Source: Pseudomonas sp. PDM15
GTDB lineage: Bacteria > Pseudomonadota > Gammaproteobacteria > Pseudomonadales > Pseudomonadaceae
Reading direction: 5' to 3'
Assembly (NCBI RefSeq): GCF_014851565.1
Contig: NZ_JACVAA010000008.1
Span: 181,154-245,153, forward strand
DNA length: 64,000 nt
This document shows, in pieces, positions 1 to 8,378 of this stretch. The notes beneath the pieces are model-generated. The model worked only from the letters and a program-made list of their open reading frames with translations. It was not told the DNA's origin and made no database searches. The position numbers and the translations under genes are program-made. Position 1 is the stretch's first letter, and the number at the start of each line of letters is the position of its first letter.

Positions 1-63
1 CCTGTCGTGACAGGGCGGACGGGCAGCGTTTGCCTGCAAGAAAACCAAGAACGAGATGTACCG

Positions 64-390
64 ATGCAACTGAGCAACCTGGAGCTGTTCGCCTTGGACA
101 AGCTGCTGCACGACCACCAGCCCGCCACTGAAGCACTGCGCAGCTCAGAAGCCCGCGTGCTGGAGCGCGTGGATACGCCCGCCGGCTTCTTCGCGGTCAT
201 CGAGCTGCAGCAGAGCCTGCGCGATGTCGGCGAGTTCGCCGAGCGCGAGTGGAAATTCAAGCTGAAGAGCCCGAAGAAGACCGCGGGCTACTTCGTCTGC
301 TGGCCAGACGGCGAGTCGACGCTGTGTCTGGAGGCGGTGATCAGCAGGGGCCGACGTCCAGAGGTGCTGACAGCGGAACTCTTTGTCTGA
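64..390 (+). CDS. Hypothetical protein, 108 aa
   Basis: Small soluble protein that I do not recognise. It begins MQLSNLELFALDKLLHDHQ and is rich in charged residues in the middle (EFAEREWKFKLKSPKKTAGYF). There is no signal peptide or membrane segment. An upstream in-frame start at 7 would add 19 residues of poor character; the ATG at 64 was preferred because the sequence becomes protein-like there. It sits 59 bp before the porin gene on the same strand, so the two could be co-transcribed. No function is proposed. Confidence 0.65.
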   Translation: MQLSNLELFALDKLLHDHQPATEALRSSEARVLERVDTPAGFFAVIELQQSLRDVGEFAEREWKFKLKSPKKTAGYFVCWPDGESTLCLEAVISRGRRPEVLTAELFV

Positions 391-449
391 CCGGGCAAAA
401 CCAAGAAGGGCCCGCGGGCCCGCCAACAACACTAAAAACGGAGTAAGAC

Positions 450-1745
450 ATGAACCTCGTGAAACTGAGTTGTCTCGCCCTGGCGGTCGCCGCCGCCAGC
501 AGCCAGCTGGCCGTGGCCGGCCAGGCCGATGCCAAGGGCTTTGTCGAAGACAGCGAGCTGAGCCTGCTGAACCGCAACTATTACTTTCAGCGCGACTTCA
601 AGAACAACCCCGGTGGCCAGAACTACCGCGAGGAGTGGGCCCACGGCGTGATGGCCGAGTTTGCCTCGGGCTTCACCCAGGGCACCGTCGGCTTTGGCGC
701 CGATGTCTATGGCTACATGGGCATCAAGCTGGACAGCGGTCGCGGCCGCACCGGCACCGGTCTGTTGCCGATCAGCGACGAGGGCCGTGCCCAGGATGAA
801 TACGGCGAGGCCGGCGGTGCCGCCAAGCTGCGTATCTCCGAGACCGTGCTGAAGTACGGCGAGATGCGTACCGAGGCGCCGGTGTTCGCCACTTCCCATA
901 GCCGTCTGCTGCCGGAAACCGCCACCGGCTTCCATGTCAGCAGCGGCGAGATCGATGGCCTGGCCCTGGAGGCCGGTCACTTCACTGCCTACAACAACCG
1001 CAACTCGACCAACAGTGACGAGGAGCTGTACCTCAACTACGGCAGCGGCGAGATCGGCAAGACCATCGATTTCGCGGGTGGCTGGTACAACGTCAGCGAT
1101 GACCTCGCCGTGGGCCTGTATGCCTCGCGCTTCGAGGACACCTGGAACCAGTACTACGGCAACCTCAACTACACCCTGGGTATCAGCGAAGGGCAGAACC
1201 TGAACTTCGACCTCAACCTGTATCGCACCAGCGATACCGGTGATGCCCTGCAGGGCGACATCAGCAATACCACCTACAGCCTGGCGGCCACCTATGCCCT
1301 GGGCTCGCACTCGATCCTGCTGGCCTACCAGCGCGTCAACGGCGATACCCCGTTCGACTACGTCGGCGGCGACTCGATCTTCCTCTCCAACTCCATGCAG
1401 TATTCCGACTTCAACGCACCGAACGAGAAATCCTGGCGTGTTGGCTACGGCTACGACTGGAGCGGCCTCGGCGTCCCCGGCCTGACCACCAAGGTCACCT
1501 ACGTTAAGGGCAGCGATATCGATGGCACCGATGCGGATGTGAACGGCGGCTACGTCGGCTACTACGGCGAGGACGGCGAGCACAGCGAGACCGACATCGA
1601 CATCAAGTACGTGGTCCAGGAAGGCCCGGCCAAGGACCTGTCGGTGCGCCTGCGCCAGGCCTTCCACTATGCCAACAGCGACCAGGGCGAGGGCGACCTG
1701 CACGAGTTCCGGGTCATCGTCGACTACCCGCTGAGCATCCTGTGA
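450..1745 (+). CDS. OprD-family outer membrane porin
   Basis: Substrate-specific outer-membrane channel of the OprD family (431 aa, the normal length), probably for amino acids, peptides or small carboxylates. A cleavable signal peptide occupies about residues 1-23 (ending in AVAGQA), followed by the typical OprD start FVEDSELSLLNRNYYFQRDF. The body is aromatic- and glycine-rich with alternating beta-strand patterns and the family phrase GFHVSSGEIDGLALEAGHFT. The last strand ends DYPLSIL rather than with a C-terminal aromatic residue, which is slightly unusual. The neighbouring amino-acid binding protein and exported cyanophycinase suggest that it admits Asp/Arg or beta-Asp-Arg; this is inference. 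Confidence 0.9.
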   Translation: MNLVKLSCLALAVAAASSQLAVAGQADAKGFVEDSELSLLNRNYYFQRDFKNNPGGQNYREEWAHGVMAEFASGFTQGTVGFGADVYGYMGIKLDSGRGRTGTGLLPISDEGRAQDEYGEAGGAAKLRISETVLKYGEMRTEAPVFATSHSRLLPETATGFHVSSGEIDGLALEAGHFTAYNNRNSTNSDEELYLNYGSGEIGKTIDFAGGWYNVSDDLAVGLYASRFEDTWNQYYGNLNYTLGISEGQNLNFDLNLYRTSDTGDALQGDISNTTYSLAATYALGSHSILLAYQRVNGDTPFDYVGGDSIFLSNSMQYSDFNAPNEKSWRVGYGYDWSGLGVPGLTTKVTYVKGSDIDGTDADVNGGYVGYYGEDGEHSETDIDIKYVVQEGPAKDLSVRLRQAFHYANSDQGEGDLHEFRVIVDYPLSIL

Positions 1746-1750
1746 TCCTG

Positions 1751-1776
1751 CGGCCCGTGTCACCTGTCGCGGGCCG
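1751..1776 (+). terminator. Hairpin after the porin gene
   Basis: A perfect 7-bp stem CGGCCCG / CGGGCCG with a 12-nt loop lies 6 nt after the porin stop codon. It lacks a U-tract, so it may only protect the mRNA 3' end. Confidence 0.4.
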
Positions 1777-1860
1777 TCTGTAGGGCGCTGGCCTCCGTAC
1801 CTCATGCGCGGAGGCCGGCTGCTTTGATTCAAGGTCTGCTCGATTGCTCCTTTGGCCTTG

Positions 1861-1885
1861 AGGCGCCTGCCCGGCGCCTTTTTTT
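1861..1885 (+). terminator. Intrinsic terminator directly in front of the 1901 gene
   Basis: A perfect stem AGGCGCC / GGCGCCT with loop TGCCC is followed by seven T residues. It ends only 15 nt before the ATG at 1901, and the ribosome binding site GGAGTGAG follows almost at once. It either ends porin transcripts, with a promoter buried in or near it, or acts as an attenuator of the binding-protein gene. Confidence 0.8.
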
Positions 1886-1900
1886 CTCGCGGAGTGAGAC

Positions 1901-2662
1901 ATGCGATTTGCCTGCCTGCTGCTTGGCATGTTCATTACGCTTTCGGCCCAGGCCGAGACGCTGCGCATCGCCATGGAAGGACAGTTTCCACCCTTCGAGG
2001 AGCTCGACCAGAACGGTCGCCTCAAGGGCTTCAACGTCGACATCGCCAACGCCTTGTGCGTGCAGATGCGCACCCGTTGCGAGCTGCAGCGCTTCGCCTG
2101 GGACGATCTGATCCCGGCACTGCAGGAGCGCCGTACGGACCTGATCCTGGCGTCGATGTCGATCACCGAGGAACGCCTGGCGCAGGTGGACTTCACCCAG
2201 CGCTACGCGCATACCCCGGCCTTTTTCTTCGCCCGCGAGGGCACTGTCAACGAGGTGATCATCACCCCGCGGCGCCTGACCGGAAAACGCATCGGCGTGC
2301 AGCGCGAGACCACCTATGACCGCTTCCTCGCCGCCCGCTATGAGAAGCACCTGCCAATCGTGCGCTTCGCCAGTGCCGCAGAAACCTATCAGGCCCTGCA
2401 GCGCGGCGAGGTGGACCTGGTGCTCGACGACGCGGTGTCCGGCTACTTCGGCTTCCTCCAGTCCGAGCGCGGCAAAGGCTTCGAGCGGGTCGGCAACGCC
2501 GTGCAGGCCCCCAAGTTTTTCGGCAAGGGCCAGGGCATCGCCGTGCGCAAGGGCGATGAGGCCCTGCGCGCACGCCTGGACCAGGCCCTGGTGGCGATTC
2601 TCGACAACGGCGTCTACCGCCGCATCGAGCGCCAGTACTTCCAACGCTTCAGCGTTTATTGA
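1901..2662 (+). CDS. Periplasmic amino-acid binding protein (SBP family 3)
   Basis: Extracellular solute-binding protein, family 3 (lysine/arginine/ornithine or histidine type), 253 aa. The signal peptide is residues 1-18, cut after SAQA. The mature start TLRIAMEGQFPPFEELDQNG and the segment LKGFNVDIANALC are family hallmarks, as are the hinge regions ITEERLAQVDFTQRYAHTPA and LVLDDAVSGYFGF. There is no ABC permease or ATPase nearby, so it either feeds a transporter encoded elsewhere or acts as a sensor. Its position between a porin and an exported cyanophycinase suggests Arg or Asp-Arg as ligand (inference). The start is supported by GGAGTGAG 5 nt upstream. Confidence 0.88.
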   Translation: MRFACLLLGMFITLSAQAETLRIAMEGQFPPFEELDQNGRLKGFNVDIANALCVQMRTRCELQRFAWDDLIPALQERRTDLILASMSITEERLAQVDFTQRYAHTPAFFFAREGTVNEVIITPRRLTGKRIGVQRETTYDRFLAARYEKHLPIVRFASAAETYQALQRGEVDLVLDDAVSGYFGFLQSERGKGFERVGNAVQAPKFFGKGQGIAVRKGDEALRARLDQALVAILDNGVYRRIERQYFQRFSVY

Positions 2663-2735
2663 TTTCCCGTTCCGCAGTACCCGTTGCACAACACCCACAA
2701 AAAGCTGCAGCTGATGCAGCCACGGAGAACTGAAG

Positions 2736-3998
2736 ATGAGACTGAGCAAACTGTGTCGCCATGCCGTTCTGCTGATTGCCCTGATTCCCGGCCTGGGGCA
2801 TGCCGCCGGTGCGTTACTGCTGGTGGGAGGCGGCCTCAAGGATGACAACGCGGCCATCTACCAGCGCTTTATCCAGTTGGCCGGCGGCAGTGGCGTGGCC
2901 AAGATCGGCGTGATCACCGCCGCCTCCATTCCGGAAAGCCAGGATCCGGATGCCGGCACTGCCAATGCAGCCAACTCCAAGGCCAACGGCGCCTACTACG
3001 CCAACCTGCTGAAGACCTATGGCGCCGTGAAGGCCGAGTGGATACCCATCGACCTGGACAACATCGCCAACAGCAGCAACCCAACCGTGGTCAGCCAGAT
3101 CAATGGCATGACCGGCTTCTTCTTCGGCGGTGGCGACCAGTCGCGTCTGGTGCAGACCCTGCAGAACGCCAGCCGTGGCGACACCCCGGCGCTGGCGGCG
3201 ATCCGCGCCAAGTACAACGCCGGCGCCGTGCTGGCCGGCACCAGTGCCGGTACCGCGATCATGGTCGATGGCCCCATGGTCACCGGCGGCGAAAGCTACG
3301 AGGCGCTGCGCTACGGCCCTTACACCACGCCGTCCGGTGATGATCTGTCCTATGACCCGCAAGGCGGTTTCGGCTTCTTCAACTACGGTCTGCTGGACAC
3401 CCACTTCAGCGAGCGTGGTCGCCAGGGCCGTATCGTGCGCCTGGCCGACTACACCGGCGTGCCGTTCGCTTTTGGCGTGGACGAGAACACCGGCCTGCTG
3501 GTGCAGAACAACGCCAGCCTCGGCCAGATGGAAATGGAAGTGATCGGCACCGGCGGCGTGTTCGTCTTCGACCTGCGCAATGCCGAGCTGGGCAGTGGCA
3601 GCAGCTGGGCGCTGTATGACGTGCTGGCCAGCTACCTGACCAGCGGCGACAAGTACCGCCCGCAGAACGGCCAGTTCGTGATCGCCAGCGGCAAGACCAG
3701 CCTGCGCGGCCGCGAGCAATACAGCAGCGCGATGACCGCCACCGGCGACATCTTCAGCAGCCCGAACAACAGCGGTGCCAATGGCAGGCGCAAGCCGCGC
3801 GAGTTCGTGATCGTCAGCGCCGATCTGTTCAACAGCCGTTCCGCCAGCACCCTGGGGCGCACCTATGAAACCAATCCGCGCTATCGCGTCAACTTGGTCA
3901 AGAGCACCCAGTTCGACAGCCACGGTTACAAGGGCACCGTGGGCGGGCAGAGCATGACCTCCTACCTGCGCTTGCTGGTGGACATGATTCCCAACTAG
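2736..3998 (+). CDS. cphE: Exported cyanophycinase (peptidase S51, CphE type)
   Basis: Hydrolyses cyanophycin (multi-L-arginyl-poly-aspartate) to beta-Asp-Arg dipeptides. It is 420 aa with a signal peptide of about 23 residues (LIPGLGHA), in contrast to the shorter intracellular CphB. The S51 fold is shown by LLLVGGGLKDDNAAIYQRF, by FFFGGGDQSR (about 128-137) and by the nucleophile motif LAGTSAGTAIM with Ser170. The size and secretion match the extracellular CphE enzymes known from Pseudomonas anguilliseptica and P. alcaligenes. The C-terminal third (from about 290) is the extension seen in CphE. The ribosome binding site CGGAG precedes the ATG. The symbol rests on remembered family features, not on a search. 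Confidence 0.85.
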   Translation: MRLSKLCRHAVLLIALIPGLGHAAGALLLVGGGLKDDNAAIYQRFIQLAGGSGVAKIGVITAASIPESQDPDAGTANAANSKANGAYYANLLKTYGAVKAEWIPIDLDNIANSSNPTVVSQINGMTGFFFGGGDQSRLVQTLQNASRGDTPALAAIRAKYNAGAVLAGTSAGTAIMVDGPMVTGGESYEALRYGPYTTPSGDDLSYDPQGGFGFFNYGLLDTHFSERGRQGRIVRLADYTGVPFAFGVDENTGLLVQNNASLGQMEMEVIGTGGVFVFDLRNAELGSGSSWALYDVLASYLTSGDKYRPQNGQFVIASGKTSLRGREQYSSAMTATGDIFSSPNNSGANGRRKPREFVIVSADLFNSRSASTLGRTYETNPRYRVNLVKSTQFDSHGYKGTVGGQSMTSYLRLLVDMIPN

Positions 3999-4293
3999 CC
4001 AACCTGAAAGGACGGGCCCGGCGCGGCGGGCTGTTACCCGCACCCAAGCGCCGCGGCCGCAGCCTGTTGCATCGACGCCGCAACGACACGCTGCGCTGTG
4101 TATCCGAGAACCTGCACGGCGACGCCTGGTCGGTCGCGAAGGTTTGGCCGTCGATGCCAGCTGATCAAGCGGATGCCAATCGGCAGCGTGGCTTGCCAGT
4201 AGCGAGAACAACCCAGACCAGCCGGGCCGCGATCATTCAAGAAGCGAGTTTTCTTCTGCGTCAGGATCAACGGCTCAATGGAAGGGGACAAAG
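3999..4293. other. Intergenic, no gene seen
   Basis: Convergent gap between the cyanophycinase and a TetR gene. It is GC-rich near its start with possible pairing of GGCCCGGCGC/GGCGGGC segments. No ORF with coding character, RNA gene or clear terminator was recognised. Confidence 0.5.
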
Positions 4294-4911
4294 CTATTTT
4301 GCTCCGTTGCTACGCGCTATCACTCCAGCCATGGCGGAGCTGAATGCTTCATGCGCGTTGTCGAGCAGTACCTGGCGCTGCTCGGGTTGCTGCAGGTAGT
4401 CCAGGCACAGCCAGGCCGTATTGCGGATCAGCAGATCAACTGCGCTGCGCAGAATCTCCGGCTTTGCCGCTCGCAGCTCGGGTAGCTGCTGCAGGTCTTC
4501 GCACATGTCCGTTGCCAGGTCGGCAAGGGATTGGCGCACCACATCGCGCAAGGGCCCGGCGGGGCCGTGCAGCTCTCGCAGCGACACCATGAAGATGTCC
4601 GCATTCTGACGTGCCACGTCGAAGAGCCAGCCAACCACTATCCCCGAGAACGGTGCTCCAGGCTGCACGCTGGCCCGCGCGTCGCGCACGCCTTGCCTGA
4701 TCTGGGCTGCGAAGTCTTCGGCCATCACCCTCATCATCGACTCCATGTCGTCGAAGTGGCGATAGAAGGTGTTGTGGTTCAAGCCGGCCTCGCGTGCGAC
4801 CTCGCGCAGGACGAGGGTGTGCGGGCTGCCCTGTAGCACGGACAGCTTGGCCGCGGCGGCCAGTAACAACCGTTTGCCCTCGGGCAGAATGGATGCCGAT
4901 GCCTTGCGCAT
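4294..4911 (-). CDS. TetR-family transcriptional regulator
   Basis: DNA-binding repressor of 205 aa. The N-terminal helix-turn-helix covers about residues 30-60 (LVLREVAREAGLNHNTFYRHFDD). The rest is an all-helical ligand-binding domain. It is divergent from the FAH hydrolase gene at 4995; the 83-bp gap contains a large palindrome at 4934-4966 that is the likely operator, so it probably controls both itself and the hydrolase. The start MRKASASILPEGKR resembles fatty-acid-type TetR proteins, but the ligand cannot be told from the sequence. Confidence 0.88.
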   Translation of the reverse strand: MRKASASILPEGKRLLLAAAAKLSVLQGSPHTLVLREVAREAGLNHNTFYRHFDDMESMMRVMAEDFAAQIRQGVRDARASVQPGAPFSGIVVGWLFDVARQNADIFMVSLRELHGPAGPLRDVVRQSLADLATDMCEDLQQLPELRAAKPEILRSAVDLLIRNTAWLCLDYLQQPEQRQVLLDNAHEAFSSAMAGVIARSNGAK

Positions 4912-4933
4912 GGAGTGCTCCGTTGACGTTAAG

Positions 4934-4966
4934 TATCCAGATGGCTACCTTGTAGCCAGTTGGATA
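4934..4966. promoter_or_regulatory. 33-bp palindromic operator with promoter
   Basis: Inverted repeat with two nested arms: TATCCA (4934-4939) pairs with TGGATA (4961-4966), and TGGCTAC (4942-4948) pairs with GTAGCCA (4952-4958), around a 3-nt centre. TTGACG at 4923-4928 lies 17 nt before TACCTT (4946-4951), so the palindrome covers a plausible sigma70 promoter of the rightward hydrolase gene. Expected operator of the adjacent TetR. Confidence 0.8.
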
Positions 4967-4994
4967 TTAAAACGAACAACAATGAGGCTTGTCC

Positions 4995-5870
4995 ATGAAG
5001 GTTCGACGCATCTGCGACGCAGACGCCCCCCAAGGGTCGCGGCTTGAAATTGTGGCGGGAGCTCCCGAGGCAGTGATTCCTCAATGGCTGCGAGAGCTCG
5101 CTCCAGCAGCTCCAGGCGAAGGAGGGGCAGTGCTGCCTTTCCAGCCGCGCTCGTTCCGTGACTGCATGCTGTTCGAGCAGCACTGGATCCAGGCGTCACG
5201 TGGATTCGCAAGGCGCTTCATGCCTGCGACCTTCAGAATCACCCAGCTTTATGAGCACCTGAGCCAATCACCTTTTCCGGCGTTTCGCCCTCCGGCGCTC
5301 TGGAAGCGCCAGCCGATCTATTACTTCAGCAATCACCTGACGATCGTTCCTGGTGACACGCCCGTGAAGTATCCGAGCCACACCCAGGCATTCGATTACG
5401 AACTCGAGCTTGGCATCGTGCTGGCAAAGCCGCTGTTCAACGCCACGCCCGATGAGGCCCTGGATGCCATTGGCGGTTTCGTCGTCCTGAATGACTTTTC
5501 CGCACGGGATATTCAGCGCGCGGAGATGCGTTCCGGCTTTGGCCCGCAGAAGTGCAAACACTTCCTGTCCTCCATGTCGCAGACCCTGACAACCGCGGAA
5601 GAGGTGCTTCCGCGGATAGGCTCACTTACCGCGACCGTGCACCTGAACGGCGAGCTGGTTTCGGAAACCTCCACCGCAGACATGCGCTATTCGCTGGGAG
5701 ATCTGCTGGCATTCCTGTCCAGTTCCGAGCCGCTCTATCCCGGGGAACTGATCGGCACCGGCACGCTGCCCGGTGGGTGCGGAATCGAGAATGGCCGCTT
5801 GCTGGAGAGGGGCGACACTCTGCAGTTGTCCATCGAGGGCGCTGGCGAGCTGGCGCACAGGATCCTTTGA
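4995..5870 (+). CDS. Fumarylacetoacetate hydrolase (FAH) family protein
   Basis: Mg-dependent hydrolase, hydratase or decarboxylase of the FAH superfamily, 291 aa, which acts on 2-oxo or 1,3-dioxo acids made by aromatic ring cleavage. The metal-binding pattern is present: FDYELELGIVL supplies the two Glu residues and NDFSARDIQ the Asp. The end LIGTGTLPGGCGIENGRLLERGD is a family signature. The first 130 residues are a separate N-terminal region. A TTG at 4989 is possible, but the ATG at 4995 has TGAGG 9 nt upstream. It is divergent from a TetR gene and belongs to the catabolic island; the substrate is unknown. Confidence 0.87.
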   Translation: MKVRRICDADAPQGSRLEIVAGAPEAVIPQWLRELAPAAPGEGGAVLPFQPRSFRDCMLFEQHWIQASRGFARRFMPATFRITQLYEHLSQSPFPAFRPPALWKRQPIYYFSNHLTIVPGDTPVKYPSHTQAFDYELELGIVLAKPLFNATPDEALDAIGGFVVLNDFSARDIQRAEMRSGFGPQKCKHFLSSMSQTLTTAEEVLPRIGSLTATVHLNGELVSETSTADMRYSLGDLLAFLSSSEPLYPGELIGTGTLPGGCGIENGRLLERGDTLQLSIEGAGELAHRIL

Positions 5871-5906
5871 TGCGATCTGCGTGTGCCAGCTGCTGCCTCT
5901 ACTGGT

Positions 5907-6818
5907 CTACGACGCATCGCGCCTAAGCGCAGCGTTTATGTACTGGCCAATCCGGCTTATGGCGTCTCGCGACTCCGGCATCCAGTCGCAGAACGCCTGC
6001 CAGACGTGCCACATGCCCGGCCATTCCTCGAGCCTGACTTTGACTCCGACCTTGGTCGCCTGATTGGCGAGATCTACAGAGTCACTCAGCAGTACTTCGT
6101 CAGATCCGACTTGAATGTAGAGGTCCGGAAGCCCGCGAAGGTCTGCGAACCGGGGCGAGACTTCCGGATGGTTCAGCGGGATCTGGCGCGCATAGGCCAG
6201 TGCTGCCTGTTGCAGGCGATCGGCTGTGGGGAAGAAGGGGTCCTTGTGGCTTAGCCGTTCGAACGACTTACCGCTGCATGTCAGATCGGTCCAGGGACTC
6301 AGTGCCACAAGGGCTCGGGGAAGAGGCTGACCGCTGTTCCGGATGCGCAGCGCTGTCGCCAGCGATAGCCCACCGCCAGCCGAGTCTCCGGCGATGACGA
6401 TACGGTCGGGTTGCAGCCCCAGCTCGCTCTGCAGCCATGCGAAAGCGGCAACGGCATCGTCCAGCGCAGCAGGGAACGGATGTTCGGGTGCCAGTCGATA
6501 GTCGAGAAGCAGCACGCGAACCTGGCTCGCCCTGGCGATGTGGCTCGCCAGAGCCCTGTGCGACCTCAGGGAGCCCGAGACATATGCACCGCCGTGCAGG
6601 TACAGCACTGCGGCATCCGCAACAGCTCGTTCGGGGACCAGCCACTGCGCATCACGCTCACCGACTTTCACGGCACTCTGCGATACACCACTGGCGTTCT
6701 TGAACAGCCTGACCTGGCGATCCATGAGCGTGCGGCATTGCGAAAAGGGGAGGTGGGAGGTTTTACGAATCTCACGCTTGAGAAGCACCTTGAGCAGATG
6801 GCTACGAATACTCGGCAT
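5907..6818 (-). CDS. Alpha/beta hydrolase, HSL-type esterase
   Basis: Carboxylesterase or lactonase of the hormone-sensitive-lipase family, 303 aa. The oxyanion motif HGGAYVSGS, the nucleophile elbow GDSAGGG, the acid region QVGSDEVLLSDS and the final histidine in WPGMWHVWQAF are all in order, so the catalytic triad is complete. No signal peptide is seen. Two ATGs (6824, 6818) are in frame; 6818 has GAGG at a better distance. It faces the FAH gene tail to tail with a 36-nt gap, and probably opens an ester or lactone in the island's pathway. Confidence 0.87.
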   Translation of the reverse strand: MPSIRSHLLKVLLKREIRKTSHLPFSQCRTLMDRQVRLFKNASGVSQSAVKVGERDAQWLVPERAVADAAVLYLHGGAYVSGSLRSHRALASHIARASQVRVLLLDYRLAPEHPFPAALDDAVAAFAWLQSELGLQPDRIVIAGDSAGGGLSLATALRIRNSGQPLPRALVALSPWTDLTCSGKSFERLSHKDPFFPTADRLQQAALAYARQIPLNHPEVSPRFADLRGLPDLYIQVGSDEVLLSDSVDLANQATKVGVKVRLEEWPGMWHVWQAFCDWMPESRDAISRIGQYINAALRRDAS

Positions 6819-6898
6819 GGCCATGGCCTCGTCTGATGGTGTAGCGCAACTTGATTGGCGAGCGGGCTGAGTCGCCAGCTTTCGTAGGCTACGAGGTC

Positions 6899-6930
6899 AA
6901 AAAAAGGCCGCCCCCGAAGGAGCGGCAAAA
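6899..6930 (-). terminator. Intrinsic terminator after the DUF1329 gene
   Basis: On the minus strand, GCCGCTCC pairs with GGGGCGGC (one G-U) around a TTCG tetraloop and is followed by a run of T residues. It lies about 70 nt after the DUF1329 stop codon and should end that operon. Confidence 0.85.
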
Positions 6931-6997
6931 GTTCTCGGCGATCAACGGGAGTAGGATCGTCGGTCCCGAGTGGAAACAACTGATGGCGGCGTGCTTG

Positions 6998-8365
6998 TCA
7001 GCGAACACCGGCGTTGCGCAAAGCGGTTGGGGTGTACTCGGCTGACGAGACCTTGAAGCCGAATTCGAGAGGGTCCTTTTCCTCATTGCGCATCCCCGAG
7101 ACGATGTATCGGCCGTTGATGAGGTCGTACAGCGCCTCCACGCCCAGCATGGGGATCTGCTTGTCATAGAGAGGCGTCATGAAGCCTTCGGCAACTCGCC
7201 ACAGGGTGCCGCGTGCGTCGTAATGGTCGAGCAGGACTATCTGCCAGCTGTCCTCGTCGATATATGCGACCCGCTTGGCGTAGATGTGCCGGGCGTCTGC
7301 CTTGAGCGTTCCTTCAACCTTCCACACCCGATGGAGCTCGTAGCGTGGAAGGTCGGCGTTGATATGGCCGGGCTTCACGATGTCGGAGTACTTCAGCTCG
7401 GCTGATTCGAGCTGGTAGTTGTTGTAGGGAATGTAGAGCTCCTGCTTGCCCAGCAGCTTCCACTCATAGCGATCCAGTGCCCCGTTGAACATGTCGAGGT
7501 TGTCCGAGGTGCGCTGGCCTTCCGAGGCCGGGAAGGGGCCGTCATAGGAAATCTGCGGGGCGCGGCGCACGCGGCGTTGGCCCGAGTTGTAGATCCAGGC
7601 CTTGCGCGGTTCCTTGACCTGGTCGAGGGTCTCGTGGACCAGCACCACGTCACCCGCCAGGCGTGCGGGAGCGGTGATCAGCTCCCGGTAATAGAACAGC
7701 ACGTTGCCCGGGTCCGCCGGGTTGAAGTCGTTCAACTGGTCCCGGTACGCGAACTGCTGCTTGAAGTGAACAGCTGTATAAGTGCCGCTCGCCGTGGGTG
7801 TGGCTTGCACATAGCTTCTGCGGGCGCTACCCCCGCGGTAGCGGGTGAGGTGATTCCACATCACCTCGATGGCGCTCTGGGGAATCGGGAAGGGTATGGC
7901 TGTCTCGAAGTCCTTCAGGCCGTCCCCGTTCGAGATCAGCGTGGTACTGAGCGCATTGCGCGCCGCGGCTTTTTGCACTTGCTCGGGCACCGTTACGCTG
8001 CGATGGGTGGGAAAGACCCGCAGGCGATAGCTCTGGGGATAGCGCTTGAACATGGCGCGCTGCCCCTCGCTGAGCTTGTCGGCGTACTGCTCCTGGTTCT
8101 CGGCAGTAATGGTGAATAGCGGTTGCTCATCGGCGAATGGATTGGCCGGCCTTCCGCTTGCGGAGTCGACGCTGGCCGCTGCCTTGTCGAGGCCGCCTGT
8201 CCAGGCGGGGATGCTGCCATCGGCATTGCCGGCTTTCTCGGCGCCAATCGGGGTCAGCGTATCGCCGAGTTTGGCCGCCTCACTGGCAGGCACGGCGGCC
8301 TGGGCCGTGCAGTGAATGGCGAGGGAAAGAGAGGTAGTCGCAAGGATCAGGGATTTTATTTTCAT
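6998..8365 (-). CDS. DUF1329 outer-membrane lipoprotein-like protein
   Basis: Exported protein of the DUF1329 family, 455 aa. The signal peptide is about residues 1-24 (LSLAIHCTAQAAVPA). The conserved start SEAAKLGDTLTPIGAEKAGNADGSIPAWTGG and the segment RRVRRAPQISYDGP are typical. Families DUF1329 and DUF1302 almost always occur as a pair beside genes for uptake or breakdown of hydrophobic compounds; the fold is thought to be LolA/B-like. The ATG at 8365 was chosen over an in-frame start at 8389 because it begins MKIKSLILATTSLSL and avoids overlapping the preceding gene, which ends 13 nt earlier. Confidence 0.88.
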   Translation of the reverse strand: MKIKSLILATTSLSLAIHCTAQAAVPASEAAKLGDTLTPIGAEKAGNADGSIPAWTGGLDKAAASVDSASGRPANPFADEQPLFTITAENQEQYADKLSEGQRAMFKRYPQSYRLRVFPTHRSVTVPEQVQKAAARNALSTTLISNGDGLKDFETAIPFPIPQSAIEVMWNHLTRYRGGSARRSYVQATPTASGTYTAVHFKQQFAYRDQLNDFNPADPGNVLFYYRELITAPARLAGDVVLVHETLDQVKEPRKAWIYNSGQRRVRRAPQISYDGPFPASEGQRTSDNLDMFNGALDRYEWKLLGKQELYIPYNNYQLESAELKYSDIVKPGHINADLPRYELHRVWKVEGTLKADARHIYAKRVAYIDEDSWQIVLLDHYDARGTLWRVAEGFMTPLYDKQIPMLGVEALYDLINGRYIVSGMRNEEKDPLEFGFKVSSAEYTPTALRNAGVR

Positions 8366-8378
8366 TGTGATCACTCGT

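Noticed and set aside
1..14. Perfect palindrome CCTGTCGTGACAGG at the left edge
   Set aside because: Too close to the window edge to judge context; it could be the end of an upstream terminator.
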